Made by a program: the position numbers and the translations under genes
The notes under the pieces: model-generated
What the model saw: only the letters and a program-made list of their open reading frames with translations
Told to the model about the DNA's origin: nothing
Databases searched by the model: none
From: DATNIC01 sp035604635
GTDB lineage: Bacteria > Vulcanimicrobiota > Vulcanimicrobiia > Vulcanimicrobiales > Vulcanimicrobiaceae
Length of the DNA stretch: 17,020 bases
NCBI GenBank assembly: GCA_035604635.1
Contig: DATNIC010000095.1
Location: forward strand, 1-17,020
Reading direction: 5' to 3'
In this document: positions 1 to 7,352 of the stretch, in pieces
Numbering within the stretch: the stretch's first letter is position 1
Layout: each line of letters begins with the position of its first letter

Positions 1-12
1 TCGGCTGACTAT

Positions 13-30
13 AGGTTGGCAGACCAACCT
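13..30 (+). promoter_or_regulatory. Leader hairpin just upstream of the porin ribosome-binding site
   Basis: AGGTTGG at 13-19 and CCAACCT at 24-30 are perfect 7-bp inverted arms around a 4-nt loop. The hairpin ends 4 nt before the GAGGG Shine-Dalgarno (35-39) of the porin starting at 47, so if transcribed it would sit in the 5' leader. Abundant porin mRNAs often carry stabilising or translation-controlling leader hairpins, but the same dyad could be a DNA operator. No T-run follows, so it does not look like a terminator of an upstream gene. Role is inferred only. Confidence 0.35.
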
Positions 31-46
31 TTATGAGGGTTTGTAG

Positions 47-2152
47 ATGACGCAGACGCTTAAAGCTCTTCTGGGATTCGTTATTGCGGTAATCCTTTGC
101 ACGCCCGCCGCGTTTGCGGAGCAAACAGCGGCGAATGCTCAGGACAGCGCGCAGATGGCGCAAGCGGCGAACCCATTCCCTGACGTGCCCACGAACCAGT
201 GGGCGTATGATGCGGTGCGTCAGCTCGCAGCGGACGGCTACATTCAGGGCTATCCTGATGGTCAATACAAAGGCCAGCGGCCGATGACCCGCTACGAGAT
301 GGCCGTCCTCACGGACCGGGCCGTGCGCAGCATTGAAGCGAAGATGACGCAGCTCCAGCAAGTCGAGCAGCGCGACATCGCCGCGGTGCGAGCCCTCCTG
401 AACGGGTTCCGCCCCGAAGTCGATCTCATCAAGAGCCAGATCGCGGCCCTCAATCGGAAGACCGACGATCAGCAAAATCAGATCACCAATCTCAAGAACG
501 AAGCCGACGCGACCCAGCTGCGCGTGCAGCAAGGCAAAGTCGGCATGACCTTCGACTATCGCCCCGGTACGGCGAACAACAACGTCCAGGTCTTTGCCCC
601 CGCAGCCAACGGCGGCGCCGGTGCGTTCCTCGCTCCGGGCGGTTCGACCGCGTTCGTGAACGGCCCGATCACAGCCCCGGGCGGTATCGGAGCAGGGGGC
701 GGCGCGAACTTCGCGCCCGGGGCAGCAGCGCCGGTCAACACGATCGCGTGGGCCCCGGGTGGGACCAACGCGACTCCGATCGGGATAACCGCGCATGGTA
801 CCAACTACATGGTCGCGCGGCCAATCTTTTTCGGGCAGCTCAGCCCGCGCTTCGGCTACGGTTTCCGGTTGAGCGCGAAGCTCTTTAACGAGACCGCGAT
901 GGGCAATTCGGTCGCCAGCCCCACGTTTTGCGCCAACCTGACCAGCATCAGCTGCTCCTATTCCGATCTCAACGGGACGCAGGGTAGCATCCCGGTTAAT
1001 CTCGACTACCTGTATGTCGGATATACGTCGCCTGGCGGCATCAACGCTCGGCTCGGTCGCTACGGCGTCGGTCAGAGCAACTTCATGTCCACGCCCGGTG
1101 CTTTACTCTTCGGCGGCGCATCCTACTCGGGCTTTGCCGTCGGCTACAAGGATACGGTCGGCCGTTTCGATAGCCAGTTCTACTATCAGATTCCAGGCCA
1201 ATCGTCATACAATCTAGCGCAGCAGCAGACGGGTGGCACCGCCACTGCCGTCACGGGCACGACCCCGGCCGGCGGTATCGCGTCGACACCGGGCTGTACG
1301 GCCGGCGTGATCGGTTACAACCTCGGCTTCGTTCAGCCGATCTACTCGGGCGTCAACCCGAACTGCAACTCGAACGGTCAAGAGATCGGCGGCTACGCCT
1401 CGTACTTCTTCCCGACCTACAACACCGCCGTCGGGATCGCTATGGACTCGCTCCTGGGTCGCTCGTACACGTACTGGGATCCGGCGGCCGTCAACTGCGC
1501 CGGGACGCTCGCGACGAGCGGACCGGTTTGCGTTGCGAACGGAAAAGCCGTCACCGCGACCGGCGGATTCAGCGGTGCGTTTCTCAACGGCTGGGGAACC
1601 AACGCGTACGCCGATGCGTTCGTAAGCCAATTCTTTGGCCCGCACAATCGGCCGATCTGGAAGTTCAGCGCTGAATGGGGCCGTCATCTCGGTGCCGATC
1701 CCTTCACCGGTGCTGCTTGGGCGGGCGCGAATGCCTACATCGCTCAAGTGGATTTTGCCAGCAAGGGCAACCTCTACTCGAACAACGTGGCGTTTAGCGG
1801 TTCTGCCTTGGGAACGAACAACTCGAACGTTGCGCAGATATGGTTCCGGTACTTTGGCCTCGGCGCAGGCAGTCTTGGCCAAGGCGATCCCAACGGGACC
1901 TACGATCCACTGGCCAACATCTACGGCAGCGCTGCCGCGAACTTCAACGGGCAGATGGGGATGGGCATCAACGTGGGACACTGGCTCAATAGCAGCCTAC
2001 GAGTGGGCGCCGGCGTCTATCACATGCAAAACATCCCAGGCGTTACGATCCCGGCCGGCAGCGTCACCGGGGGCGGAGCCTGCCCAGGGTGCTTCGTCAA
2101 CCAGGTCAACCTGAACGGCGCGTACCTCGACACCTTCTTCCTGTTCATCTAG
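47..2152 (+). CDS. SLH-domain outer-membrane porin
   Basis: Predicted 701-residue outer-membrane beta-barrel anchored to the cell wall. The ATG follows GAGGG with good spacing. A signal peptide occupies about residues 1-25 (hydrophobic core, then CTPAAFA-EQ). One SLH domain spans about 42-98 (FPDVPTNQWAYDAV, then GYPDGQYKGQRPMTRYEMA). A coiled coil rich in Gln and charged residues spans about 98-165. A Gly/Ala/Pro-rich stretch with recurring APGG motifs spans about 184-245. The rest, to a terminal LDTFFLFI, shows the alternating aromatic/Gly pattern of a porin barrel. This SLH-coiled coil-barrel order is known from cyanobacterial SomA/SomB and Deinococcus SlpA-like proteins, where the SLH domain binds peptidoglycan-linked polymer. 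Oddities are the low-complexity linker and eight cysteines in the mature barrel (295, 303, 417, 440, 484, 495, 679, 682), arranged in close pairs. Family assignment is firm; solute specificity is unknown. Confidence 0.93.
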   Translation: MTQTLKALLGFVIAVILCTPAAFAEQTAANAQDSAQMAQAANPFPDVPTNQWAYDAVRQLAADGYIQGYPDGQYKGQRPMTRYEMAVLTDRAVRSIEAKMTQLQQVEQRDIAAVRALLNGFRPEVDLIKSQIAALNRKTDDQQNQITNLKNEADATQLRVQQGKVGMTFDYRPGTANNNVQVFAPAANGGAGAFLAPGGSTAFVNGPITAPGGIGAGGGANFAPGAAAPVNTIAWAPGGTNATPIGITAHGTNYMVARPIFFGQLSPRFGYGFRLSAKLFNETAMGNSVASPTFCANLTSISCSYSDLNGTQGSIPVNLDYLYVGYTSPGGINARLGRYGVGQSNFMSTPGALLFGGASYSGFAVGYKDTVGRFDSQFYYQIPGQSSYNLAQQQTGGTATAVTGTTPAGGIASTPGCTAGVIGYNLGFVQPIYSGVNPNCNSNGQEIGGYASYFFPTYNTAVGIAMDSLLGRSYTYWDPAAVNCAGTLATSGPVCVANGKAVTATGGFSGAFLNGWGTNAYADAFVSQFFGPHNRPIWKFSAEWGRHLGADPFTGAAWAGANAYIAQVDFASKGNLYSNNVAFSGSALGTNNSNVAQIWFRYFGLGAGSLGQGDPNGTYDPLANIYGSAAANFNGQMGMGINVGHWLNSSLRVGAGVYHMQNIPGVTIPAGSVTGGGACPGCFVNQVNLNGAYLDTFFLFI

Positions 2153-2177
2153 GAGAGGCAGAAGGGTAGATCAGACG

Positions 2178-2203
2178 GGGGGCCTCGCGCAAGCGAGGCC
2201 CCC
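2178..2203 (+). terminator. Strong GC hairpin after the porin gene
   Basis: An 11-bp perfect stem (2178-2188 pairs with 2193-2203) closes on a GCAA tetraloop of the GNRA type, 25 bp after the porin stop and about 30 bp before the ribosome-binding site of the cyclase gene. Only TT follows the stem, so it is not a canonical intrinsic terminator. It may terminate partially or protect the 3' end of the porin mRNA. Confidence 0.6.
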
Positions 2204-2232
2204 TTCGCATCCGCTGCGAATTCTTCAGGCTC

Positions 2233-2240
2233 GGAGGAGA
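2233..2240 (+). promoter_or_regulatory. Ribosome-binding site fixing a TTG start
   Basis: GGAGGAGA ends 6 nt before the TTG at 2247. It supports translation from this TTG, whose product begins directly with the first beta-strand of the receiver domain (ARILVVEG). Confidence 0.7.
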
Positions 2241-2246
2241 CGAGTT

Positions 2247-3608
2247 TTGCCGTCTGCGCGGATTCTCGTTGTCGAGGGGCGGGATGAAGACCGCCGCATT
2301 CTGGAAACGGTTTTGCCGGGCGCCGGTTTGACGGAGGTCCGCTTCGCTACGTCCGCGCAGGCGCTGGAAGCCCTGGCGGGGCGGACGGTCGACCTCATGC
2401 TGCTCGACGTCCTCCTGCCCAGCAACGACGTCCTCGAGCTGCTGCGTTCGGCCGCAGGCAAAGCCGCGGGAGCCTCTCCCGACGCCCCGGCGAAGCCGGG
2501 GAGCGGGCCGCGCATCCCCGTGATCGTCATGGGCCCGGCATCGGCGGCCGGCCGCATGACCGCGTGCTTGCAGCGGGGCGGCGCCGAGGACTACATCCTC
2601 TCGCCGTTCGACGGCGAGAACGGGCTGCTGATCACGCGCCGCATCGCCTTGGCCCTAGACCGGCGGAGATTGCGCGAGTCCGGCGTCCGCTTGAAGACGT
2701 CGAGCGACGATCCGCAAGAGACCGCGGTCATGCAGCTCTACAACGACGCCTCGACCCGGTTCGTCCCGCGGGAATTCCTGGAGAATCTCGAGCGCAAGTC
2801 GCTTTCAGAGGTCAAGCTCGGCGATCACGTCCAGCGCGATATGTCGGTGTTCTTCAGCGACATTCGCGATTTCACGACGCTCTCCGAAGGGATGACCCCG
2901 CAGGACAACTTCAAATTCCTCAACTCGTATCTGCGCAACGTCAACCCGATCATCCGGGCGCATCGCGGCTTCATCGACAAATATATCGGCGACGCCATCA
3001 TGGCGCTGTTTCCGAACGCGACCGACTCATTGGATGCGGCGCTCGATCTCCAGAGAGAGGTCGTGAAGTACAATCAAGGCCGCCGTCTCGCCGGCTATGA
3101 GGCGATTCGGATTGGGATCGGGATCCACCACGGCGATTTGATCCTCGGCACGATCGGCGAAGAAGAGCGCATGCAAACGACCGTCATCGCCGATGCGGTC
3201 AACGTCGCTTCGCGGCTCGAGGGTTTGACGAAGACGTACGGCGTGACGCTCCTGATCAGCGGAACGGTCGTCGAGGCGCTCGAACCCGGACGCTCCTACA
3301 AATTGCGCTGCCTCGGCGGCGTCAAGGCGAAGGGCAAGACGCAGAGCGTCGAAATCTACGAGGTCTACGACAACGATCCCGAAGAACTCGTCGAGCACAA
3401 AGACAAGACCAACCCAGCGTTCACCTCGGCGATGGAGGAGTTTCGCAAAGGGATGTTCTTAACGGCGGGTAGGGTGTTTGCGCGCATAGCAGAGATGAAC
3501 CGGGACGATACGGTCGCGGCTTTCTACCGCGATCGCTGCACGCTCACCGCGATTCGCGATCGCGGCCCCGGCGCATGGGACGGCGCGGAAAAGATCGAGG
3601 TCAAGTAG
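2247..3608 (+). CDS. Receiver-like domain fused to class IIIb adenylate cyclase
   Basis: Predicted cytoplasmic signalling enzyme making cAMP from ATP (453 aa, TTG start). Residues about 4-125 have a CheY-like receiver fold, with candidate phospho-acceptor Asp54 (VDLMLLDVLLP). The acidic pair is reduced to Glu10-Gly11, and the conserved Thr/Ser and Lys are replaced by Gly96 (VIVMGPAS) and Ser119 (DYILSPFD). A linker (about 140-190) leads to a class III cyclase domain (about 195-370). All catalytic positions are visible: metal Asp205 (FFSDIRDF) and Asp249 (KYIGDAIMALFP), base-binding Lys245 and Thr312, and transition-state Asn319 and Arg323 (AVNVASRLE). Lys plus Thr is the class IIIb signature, typical of CyaC-like enzymes that often respond to bicarbonate. 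The C-terminal 70 residues are helical, possibly TPR-like. The gene is alone on its strand after the porin hairpin. Substrate ATP rather than GTP is inferred from the Lys/Thr pair. Confidence 0.92.
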   Translation: MPSARILVVEGRDEDRRILETVLPGAGLTEVRFATSAQALEALAGRTVDLMLLDVLLPSNDVLELLRSAAGKAAGASPDAPAKPGSGPRIPVIVMGPASAAGRMTACLQRGGAEDYILSPFDGENGLLITRRIALALDRRRLRESGVRLKTSSDDPQETAVMQLYNDASTRFVPREFLENLERKSLSEVKLGDHVQRDMSVFFSDIRDFTTLSEGMTPQDNFKFLNSYLRNVNPIIRAHRGFIDKYIGDAIMALFPNATDSLDAALDLQREVVKYNQGRRLAGYEAIRIGIGIHHGDLILGTIGEEERMQTTVIADAVNVASRLEGLTKTYGVTLLISGTVVEALEPGRSYKLRCLGGVKAKGKTQSVEIYEVYDNDPEELVEHKDKTNPAFTSAMEEFRKGMFLTAGRVFARIAEMNRDDTVAAFYRDRCTLTAIRDRGPGAWDGAEKIEVK

Positions 3609-3610
3609 CG

Positions 3611-3937
3611 CTAGCCTCGCCCGTCGTTATCCAGGAAATTGCACGCGGCCCGCACTTTGACGGTGACGTGCCATTGTCCCGACGGTAACGAGTCGTACGT
3701 GGCGCTCAGCTCCGTCCCGCCATCCTGTCCGCCGACGCAAGTGCTCAGTGCCTTGGCGACCGCATCTCTGAACGCGAGATCGTGCGCGAGCTGCTTGTCC
3801 CACGCAGTCGCCGTCCCGGTTCCGAACAGAAAGTCGAGGTAGGCGGCCGACGGAGTAGTGACGGCGAAAAGTGTGATACCCGCAGCAAGGGTCGCGACGC
3901 CCGCGAGGCGCTTGCGGTTCGTGGCCGTTTTCAACAC
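3611..3937 (-). CDS. Small secreted protein of unknown function
   Basis: A 108-residue protein I do not recognise. Start is GTG at 3937 with GGAGG (3944-3948) 6 nt away. The N-terminus has basic residues (KTATNRKR) and a hydrophobic stretch ending near TPSAA, a plausible signal peptide with cleavage around residue 31. The mature part of about 75 residues starts AYLDFLFGTGTATAWDKQLA and is predicted to be a helix followed by beta-strands (GGTELSATYDSL, QWHVTVKVRA). It holds two cysteines that could form one disulfide. It is the last gene of the leftward set, 45 bp after the DctP-type binding protein, so a periplasmic role linked to that set is plausible but unproven. Its stop codon is 2 bp from the stop of the converging cyclase gene. 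An alternative overlapping frame (3627-3953) lacks signal-peptide logic and was rejected. Confidence 0.68.
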   Translation of the reverse strand: MLKTATNRKRLAGVATLAAGITLFAVTTPSAAYLDFLFGTGTATAWDKQLAHDLAFRDAVAKALSTCVGGQDGGTELSATYDSLPSGQWHVTVKVRAACNFLDNDGRG

Positions 3938-3982
3938 GGCAGTCCTCCATCAAAGGCGCGTTCCGAATGGTCCCTTCGAGGG

Positions 3983-4999
3983 CTAGATGAGTTTTCCGGT
4001 CGTCTTCTCCAACGCGCTCCAGCCGGCGGGATCAAATTGATCGCGCAACTGCGCGTAGAGGCCTGAATCGCGGATGACTCGCCGGAACGGCTCGATGTTG
4101 GGCCGATTGATGACCATCCCTTCGGAACGCAGGGTCGACTGGATGCTTCCTTCCTGCTCGGCCATTGCGCCGGTCGCTGCGACCGCGGCATTTTCGAGCT
4201 CGCGCGAGACGATCGTCTGGAGATTGCTCGGTAGACGCTGCCACGCATCCGCGTTGGCGATCGTCTGGTACGTTATGGCGCTGTGGCTCGTCAACGAACA
4301 GTACTTCACCTGCTCGTAAAATTTGAAGAATTGGAGCGTCGGCAGCGGCACTTCGATCCCGTCGACGAGGTTCGTTTGGAGCGACGTGTAGACTTCGGCG
4401 AGCGAGATCACGGCCGGCGACGCTTCGAACGCTTTGAACGTCCCGACGTCGATCGGCCCGGGAGGGACCCGAATTTTGAGTCCTTTCAAATCGCCGGGGA
4501 CGTTGATCGGACGCACCTTGTTCTCGATGTGAAACGTCCCGCCGTAGAAGGATCGCGCAAATCTGCGTAGGCCGACCTTTTCCGCCTGCGCGCCGACGTA
4601 GGCGCCGAGCGGCCCGTCCGCCGCGCTCATGAGCTGTTTGTACGACGCGAAAGCGAAGGGCAGGCTCTCATAGGCCGCAGCCGGGATGACCGATCCCAGG
4701 ATGTTATTGCCGATCTGCAGCAGCTCGAGCGCGCCCGATCGCACTTGGGCCAGCATTTGCGGATCGCTGCCCAGCGTGCTGTTCGGGAAGACGCGAATCT
4801 CGATCTGGCCACCCGAGGCGTCCAGGATGCGCTTGACCGCCTCCGCCGTGTGGACGTTCATCGGATGCGCCGGCATCTGATCGTTCGCAAGTTTATAGCT
4901 GAATTGTGCCGCGCTCCCCGGGTAGCGCAGGATCCCGATCGAGGCATACGCGCCCGCGCCCGCACCGAGTGCGAGCGCGCGCCTGCGCGGGAGTTTCAC
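3983..4999 (-). CDS. TRAP transporter solute-binding protein, DctP family
   Basis: Predicted periplasmic receptor (338 aa) that captures an organic acid for a TRAP transporter. The N-terminus (MKLPRRRALALGAGAGAYA) has a run of arginines before a hydrophobic segment, resembling a Tat or Sec signal ending near GSAAQ. Family marks are HPMNVHTAEAVKRI (about 45-58), ASGGQIEIRVFPNSTLG (about 61-77), LKGLKIRVP with Arg177 at the position of the carboxylate-binding arginine of DctP/SiaP proteins, and EVYTSLQTNLVDGIEVPL (about 202-219). GTG start at 4999. There is no clear Shine-Dalgarno and only 13 bp separate it from the stop of the upstream cytochrome gene, so translation is probably coupled. No DctQ or DctM membrane subunit is in the window, so its partner must be encoded elsewhere. 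Ligand unknown; Arg177 argues for a carboxylate. Confidence 0.93.
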   Translation of the reverse strand: MKLPRRRALALGAGAGAYASIGILRYPGSAAQFSYKLANDQMPAHPMNVHTAEAVKRILDASGGQIEIRVFPNSTLGSDPQMLAQVRSGALELLQIGNNILGSVIPAAAYESLPFAFASYKQLMSAADGPLGAYVGAQAEKVGLRRFARSFYGGTFHIENKVRPINVPGDLKGLKIRVPPGPIDVGTFKAFEASPAVISLAEVYTSLQTNLVDGIEVPLPTLQFFKFYEQVKYCSLTSHSAITYQTIANADAWQRLPSNLQTIVSRELENAAVAATGAMAEQEGSIQSTLRSEGMVINRPNIEPFRRVIRDSGLYAQLRDQFDPAGWSALEKTTGKLI

Positions 5000-5012
5000 C
5001 GTCGGCGGTTCG

Positions 5013-7229
5013 TCAGTCCGCGAGCGGATTGGGCCGAACCTGGACGTGCAAGACGATGGGCCGCGTCCCTTTCCCGGTCTCCATGTGCCACGGGGCGCGC
5101 GAGCCGAACGTGCTCCACAACCCTCTCCCTTTCCATCCCGCGTTCGGGTCGTCGATGCGGCCGTCGTAGTTCTTGGCGTAGAAGCCGAGCGGATATGGGA
5201 TACGGAAGACGTCGAACTTTCCGTTCACGAGCGCGATGACCGAGTCGGATGCGTTCCCCGTGCTATACGGGACGTTCGCCCCCAAGCCGACCGTGTTGAG
5301 TTGATCGACCCACGTGTAGTAGGCCGCCTCGGCGCTGCCGGAATCGGAGACTCCCTTGAACTGTGGACCCGGGAACGGATACAGCGTCCAACCTTCGGGG
5401 CATTGCTTGCCGCTCACGGCATTCGGCCCGTTGAGCGGACCCTTGCAGTTGCGGCGGTCAAAGCTCGCTAGATGTCCGCTCGCAAGCGGCATCCAGACGA
5501 CGCCGTTGCGATCGATGTCCAAGCCGCGCGGCGAGTAGCCGCGCACCTGCGCGCGCGGATCGTCGACGGGCAACTCGTAGACTTCCGCCAATGCGGTCAA
5601 TGTGGGATTCGGCCCCGGGATGACGTGGATGATCTTCCCTGGATAGCCCAGCACCGATCCCCAAATCGAGCCGTCGACCGGGCTCACGGCGATCCCGTAG
5701 AAGTCGCCGATGATCCGCGTGTCCTTGGTCGGGTCAGCCGGCTTGCCGAGGTCGACGTAATCGTCGCGCTTCCCGTTCCCGTTGGTGTCGACGACCAGCG
5801 GCGTCCAGCCTTGCGATTTAGCTGAATCACCGGTCTGGAGGAACGCCTTCGTGTTGAGCCAACCGAGGACGTTCGCGCCGCCGCCGCCTGCACTGAACCA
5901 CAGCGTGTCGTTCGCATCGGAGGCGAAGACGAGATGGTGCGTCCCAAAGCAGAGGTTCGCGAGTGCGAACTTCCCGGTTTTCGGATCGTACATCTCCGCT
6001 TGGCGCGACGAGGCCACCAGCGGTACGACTTTCGACGACGGGATCGATCCGTCTTTACAGAACGCCGGGTCGTCGAGCGGACGGACTCGCGCGGTCATCC
6101 ACACGCGACCTTGCTCGTCGAACATCGGATTGTGGATGGTCGTTTGGCTCGCCCAGATGCGCTGTGTCGCCCAGTACGGCGAAGGCTGCATCGGCTTCTC
6201 GAGCGACGTGCCGCCGAACGACGGCGTGTTGGGATCGAGGACTTGCGCTTTTACGAACGTCGCGAGGTTGCGCACCGGATCGAGGACAGGAAAGAAATCG
6301 GTGCTCTCTTCGGTCGAGCCGTAGATCTTGCCGTAGGCGTTGAGCGTTGGATTGCGCTTGTCGGTCGAGATCTCGTCGTGGAGATACGTCGATGCCGTCG
6401 CCCAGTCCCACTCGGTGATGACGACGTTGCGCTCGATCCCCGTCGGCCGCTGCGGCTTCGCAAAAGGCAGCTCGCCGCGTGCCACGCGATCGGTCCAATC
6501 ACCGAACATCTGCAGTGCGCGAGGCCCGAGAAGCGCGATGTTCCTCGTCATGACCCCGCCGGCTTGTCCTGATTCGATGCGCCGGTTCCAGAGCGCGGCG
6601 GACGTCGACTTGAAGTCGGCTACCGCAGACGATACGGCGCCGAGGTTCGACGGGATCGTGCGCGTCGCTCTGTTGCCGAGCTGGTGGCACGTTTCGCACC
6701 CGTCGGTCTTGACGACGTCCATCCACTGACCTTGTGTCTTCATCGCCGGGCCGATCCCGTTGCCGGTGGTACCGGTCCCCGGGAATTCACTCTTCGCCGG
6801 CATCGTCAACATCGCAAACCAGTACTGAGCCGGATAATATTGCGCTGCGGCGGCGGCGTTCGGCGCAACGACTGCGCGCAGGTTCAGATACCTGCCGCGG
6901 GTCGTCTCGATCTTCGGCGAATCGACGAGCCCATAACCGCGCACCCAAACCGTATACTTCGCTTTGGGGAGGTCGGGGACCAAGAAACGGCCGCGGTCGT
7001 CGGTGACGACGATTTTGGTGTACTTCGTCGGGAGATCGTTCGTCTCGGCGATGACCCAGACGCCCGCCTCGCGACCGTTGACGCTGGCGACGGTGCCGCC
7101 CAAATCGTCGGCGCCGACCCGGATCGCCGGGTCCTTCTGTTGTGCCTGCGGTGAGCCGAAGGAGAGCGTCAGCAACACGACGATGCCGACCGAGACTAGA
7201 CCGACCGAAAGCGCCCGTGGTGTCTTCAT
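5013..7229 (-). CDS. Secreted c-type cytochrome with carboxypeptidase-regulatory-like domain and beta-propeller
   Basis: Predicted exported protein of 738 aa. ATG at 7229 is chosen because GGGAGG lies 7 nt upstream and a typical signal peptide follows (MKTPRALSVGLVSVGIVVLL to about residue 30); an in-frame TTG at 7250 would put that site inside the gene. Order of parts: a carboxypeptidase-regulatory-like beta-sandwich (about 43-120, with VTDDRGRFLVPDLPKAKYTV), a single heme-binding motif C178-E-T-C181-H182, then repeated propeller-like blades with D-x-x-G-x-x-W patterns (Trp377, 444, 523, 579), resembling streptogramin-lyase (Vgb) repeats. A short Asp/Asn loop at about 481-490 (DTNGNGKRDD) looks like an EF-hand or dockerin-type Ca site. 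Proteins with this layout occur in soil bacterial genomes, but I know of no proven reaction. It leads a leftward set with the DctP-type binding protein, suggesting periplasmic oxidation or processing of the captured compound. That role is inference. Confidence 0.85.
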   Translation of the reverse strand: MKTPRALSVGLVSVGIVVLLTLSFGSPQAQQKDPAIRVGADDLGGTVASVNGREAGVWVIAETNDLPTKYTKIVVTDDRGRFLVPDLPKAKYTVWVRGYGLVDSPKIETTRGRYLNLRAVVAPNAAAAAQYYPAQYWFAMLTMPAKSEFPGTGTTGNGIGPAMKTQGQWMDVVKTDGCETCHQLGNRATRTIPSNLGAVSSAVADFKSTSAALWNRRIESGQAGGVMTRNIALLGPRALQMFGDWTDRVARGELPFAKPQRPTGIERNVVITEWDWATASTYLHDEISTDKRNPTLNAYGKIYGSTEESTDFFPVLDPVRNLATFVKAQVLDPNTPSFGGTSLEKPMQPSPYWATQRIWASQTTIHNPMFDEQGRVWMTARVRPLDDPAFCKDGSIPSSKVVPLVASSRQAEMYDPKTGKFALANLCFGTHHLVFASDANDTLWFSAGGGGANVLGWLNTKAFLQTGDSAKSQGWTPLVVDTNGNGKRDDYVDLGKPADPTKDTRIIGDFYGIAVSPVDGSIWGSVLGYPGKIIHVIPGPNPTLTALAEVYELPVDDPRAQVRGYSPRGLDIDRNGVVWMPLASGHLASFDRRNCKGPLNGPNAVSGKQCPEGWTLYPFPGPQFKGVSDSGSAEAAYYTWVDQLNTVGLGANVPYSTGNASDSVIALVNGKFDVFRIPYPLGFYAKNYDGRIDDPNAGWKGRGLWSTFGSRAPWHMETGKGTRPIVLHVQVRPNPLAD

Positions 7230-7236
7230 CCCCGTA

Positions 7237-7242
7237 CCTCCC
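7237..7242 (-). promoter_or_regulatory. Ribosome-binding site fixing the cytochrome gene start
   Basis: GGGAGG on the minus strand, 7 nt before ATG at 7229. It selects this ATG over the in-frame TTG at 7250. The 7230-7352 divergent region must also hold promoters for both gene sets; I see no convincing -35/-10 pair there. Confidence 0.6.
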
Positions 7243-7352
7243 GAGAACAACCGGAAACCCGTTGTTCCATGTCGGTACTACGGTTGGAAGATTTTTTCCC
7301 GTACTGTGCGGCTTGACCAGGACCCGGTGCCGGAGTCGAGGTAGGGGGCGTG

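Noticed and set aside
1214..1981. 255-codon minus-strand open frame inside the porin gene
   Set aside because: Antisense to a clear SLH porin; Arg/Val/Ala-rich product without domain pattern, typical of GC-rich antisense frames.
3627..3953. Alternative minus-strand frame over the small secreted protein
   Set aside because: Product is Arg-rich and lacks a signal peptide; the overlapping frame has signal peptide, ribosome-binding site and sensible composition.
7313..7318. TTGACC as a -35 box for the bicupin operon
   Set aside because: No acceptable -10 element about 17 bp downstream, and promoter consensus in this lineage is uncertain.
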